This document shows, piece after piece, positions 6,804 to 7,116 of a stretch of 7,116 bases of DNA. Within the stretch, counting starts at the first letter, position 1. The number at the start of each line of letters is the position of its first letter. The DNA lies in NCBI GenBank assembly GCA_010671965.1, contig JAAHIC010000223.1, positions 1-7,116 on the forward strand, read 5' to 3'. The stretch comes from Leptolyngbya sp. SIO4C5. Lineage in GTDB: Bacteria; Cyanobacteriota; Cyanobacteriia; Phormidesmidales; Phormidesmidaceae. The notes below the pieces were generated by a model. It was not told the DNA's origin and ran no database searches. It saw nothing but the letters and a program-made list of their open reading frames with translations. A program made the position numbers and the translations under genes.

Positions 6804-7097
6804 GTGTTTAGATTACTGCGCTACTTTTCGATTACCAGCTTCCTGGCGCTAATTTTGACCGCCCTAGCCTTGAATATCTTGACTCGGCGCAGCGCTGTTG
6901 AGCAGCTCATTCACTTTAGCGAAAAAGCAAATACGGCTCTGGCTCAGTCTTTTGCCAATACGATTTGGCCCTATTACGAGAGCTTCTTGAGCAATACGTC
7001 TAATCTCAGCCCGCTGCAGCTACAGCGGGCCGACGAAGTGCAGGAAATTCGTCAGGCATTGATGAGACAGACAGAGCCGTATTTGCTTTTTCGCTAA
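6804..7097 (+). pseudogene. N-terminal part of a membrane-anchored sensor-type protein, interrupted by a fold-back
   Basis: A GTG at 6804, preceded by AGAGAG at 6794-6799, starts MFRLLRYFSITSFLALILTA. One membrane segment (about 9-27) is followed by a helical, polar stretch with ALAQSFANTIWPYYESFL (45-62) and EIRQALMRQT (81-90). This pattern, a single N-terminal helix leading into a periplasmic sensor region with an ANT-x-WP motif, resembles the start of cyanobacterial sensory proteins such as histidine kinases or GGDEF proteins. No output domain is present to decide which. From codon 90 on (base 7072) the sequence is the reverse complement of this same gene (6897-6941). The last residues EPYLLFR and the TAA at 7095-7097 are therefore antisense and not real protein. 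A longer in-frame reading from TTG 6684 exists, but its leader lacks family character. ileS ends 140 bp upstream on the same strand, and no clear terminator was seen between them. Confidence 0.55.
6897..6941 (+). repeat. Left arm of a 45-bp perfect inverted repeat
   Basis: These 45 bases, which encode part of the sensor-type protein (about VEQLIHFSEKANTAL), are the exact reverse complement of 7072-7116. The match ends at 6942/7071, where the bases no longer pair. The arms enclose 130 bp. This arm carries the gene in its natural reading frame, so it is the native copy. Confidence 0.97.
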
Positions 7098-7116
7098 AGT
7101 GAATGAGCTGCTCAAC
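7072..7116 (-). repeat. Right arm of the 45-bp inverted repeat, running to the window end
   Basis: This arm is the exact reverse complement of 6897-6941 and continues to the very last base, so the true inverted segment may be longer. It replaces the expected continuation of the sensor-type gene with its own antisense strand. This is the signature of a fold-back (template-switch) junction, or of a contig end misjoined to its own opposite strand. Confidence 0.97.

Noticed and set aside
1..7116. A novel defence, mobile or biosynthetic system
   Set aside because: The intact genes are ordinary housekeeping or redox enzymes plus a known orphan membrane family, with no toxin-antitoxin, nuclease, recombinase or reverse-transcriptase signature on either strand.

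Overview
The window looks like cyanobacterial DNA. The octamer GCGATCGC (HIP1, the highly iterated palindrome of many cyanobacteria) occurs 14 times by eye in 7.1 kb, where chance alone would give about 0.1. It also carries a Ycf66-family gene, a family confined to cyanobacteria and plastids, and an isoleucyl-tRNA synthetase of cyanobacterial type. The genus cannot be fixed from this window.

Layout, left to right. Bases 1-133 hold the first 36 codons of an unrecognised protein that stops abruptly. It is joined, in a different frame, to the last ~156 codons of mnmG (129-599), whose larger 5' part is missing. Bases 600-1145 hold no intact gene. On the minus strand, 966-625, one frame reads open except for a single internal TAG and may be a decayed small gene. 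An intact short-chain dehydrogenase (1146-2015, +) and an intact glutathione S-transferase (2609-2004, -) converge and overlap by 12 bp. The GST gene diverges from a ycf66-like gene (2692-3606, +) across an 82-bp spacer. A 174-bp gap carrying a hairpin and a plausible promoter leads into ileS (3781-6663, +), complete with a GTG start. The last 450 bases begin a membrane-anchored sensor-type protein (GTG at 6804). Its reading frame is destroyed at about 7072, where the sequence folds back: 7072-7116 is the exact reverse complement of 6897-6941.

The genes do not form one pathway. MnmG (tRNA wobble modification) and IleS (tRNA charging) are translation housekeeping. The SDR and GST are generic redox/detoxification enzymes. 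Ycf66 is a conserved membrane protein of unknown role. I see no phage, defence, CRISPR, IS or biosynthetic system and no convincing new biological system. The most notable structure is at the two ends. Both terminal genes are broken by non-homologous junctions, and the right-hand one is a fold-back reaching the last base. This fits a complete contig with chimeric ends (amplification or assembly artefact) at least as well as real rearrangement.
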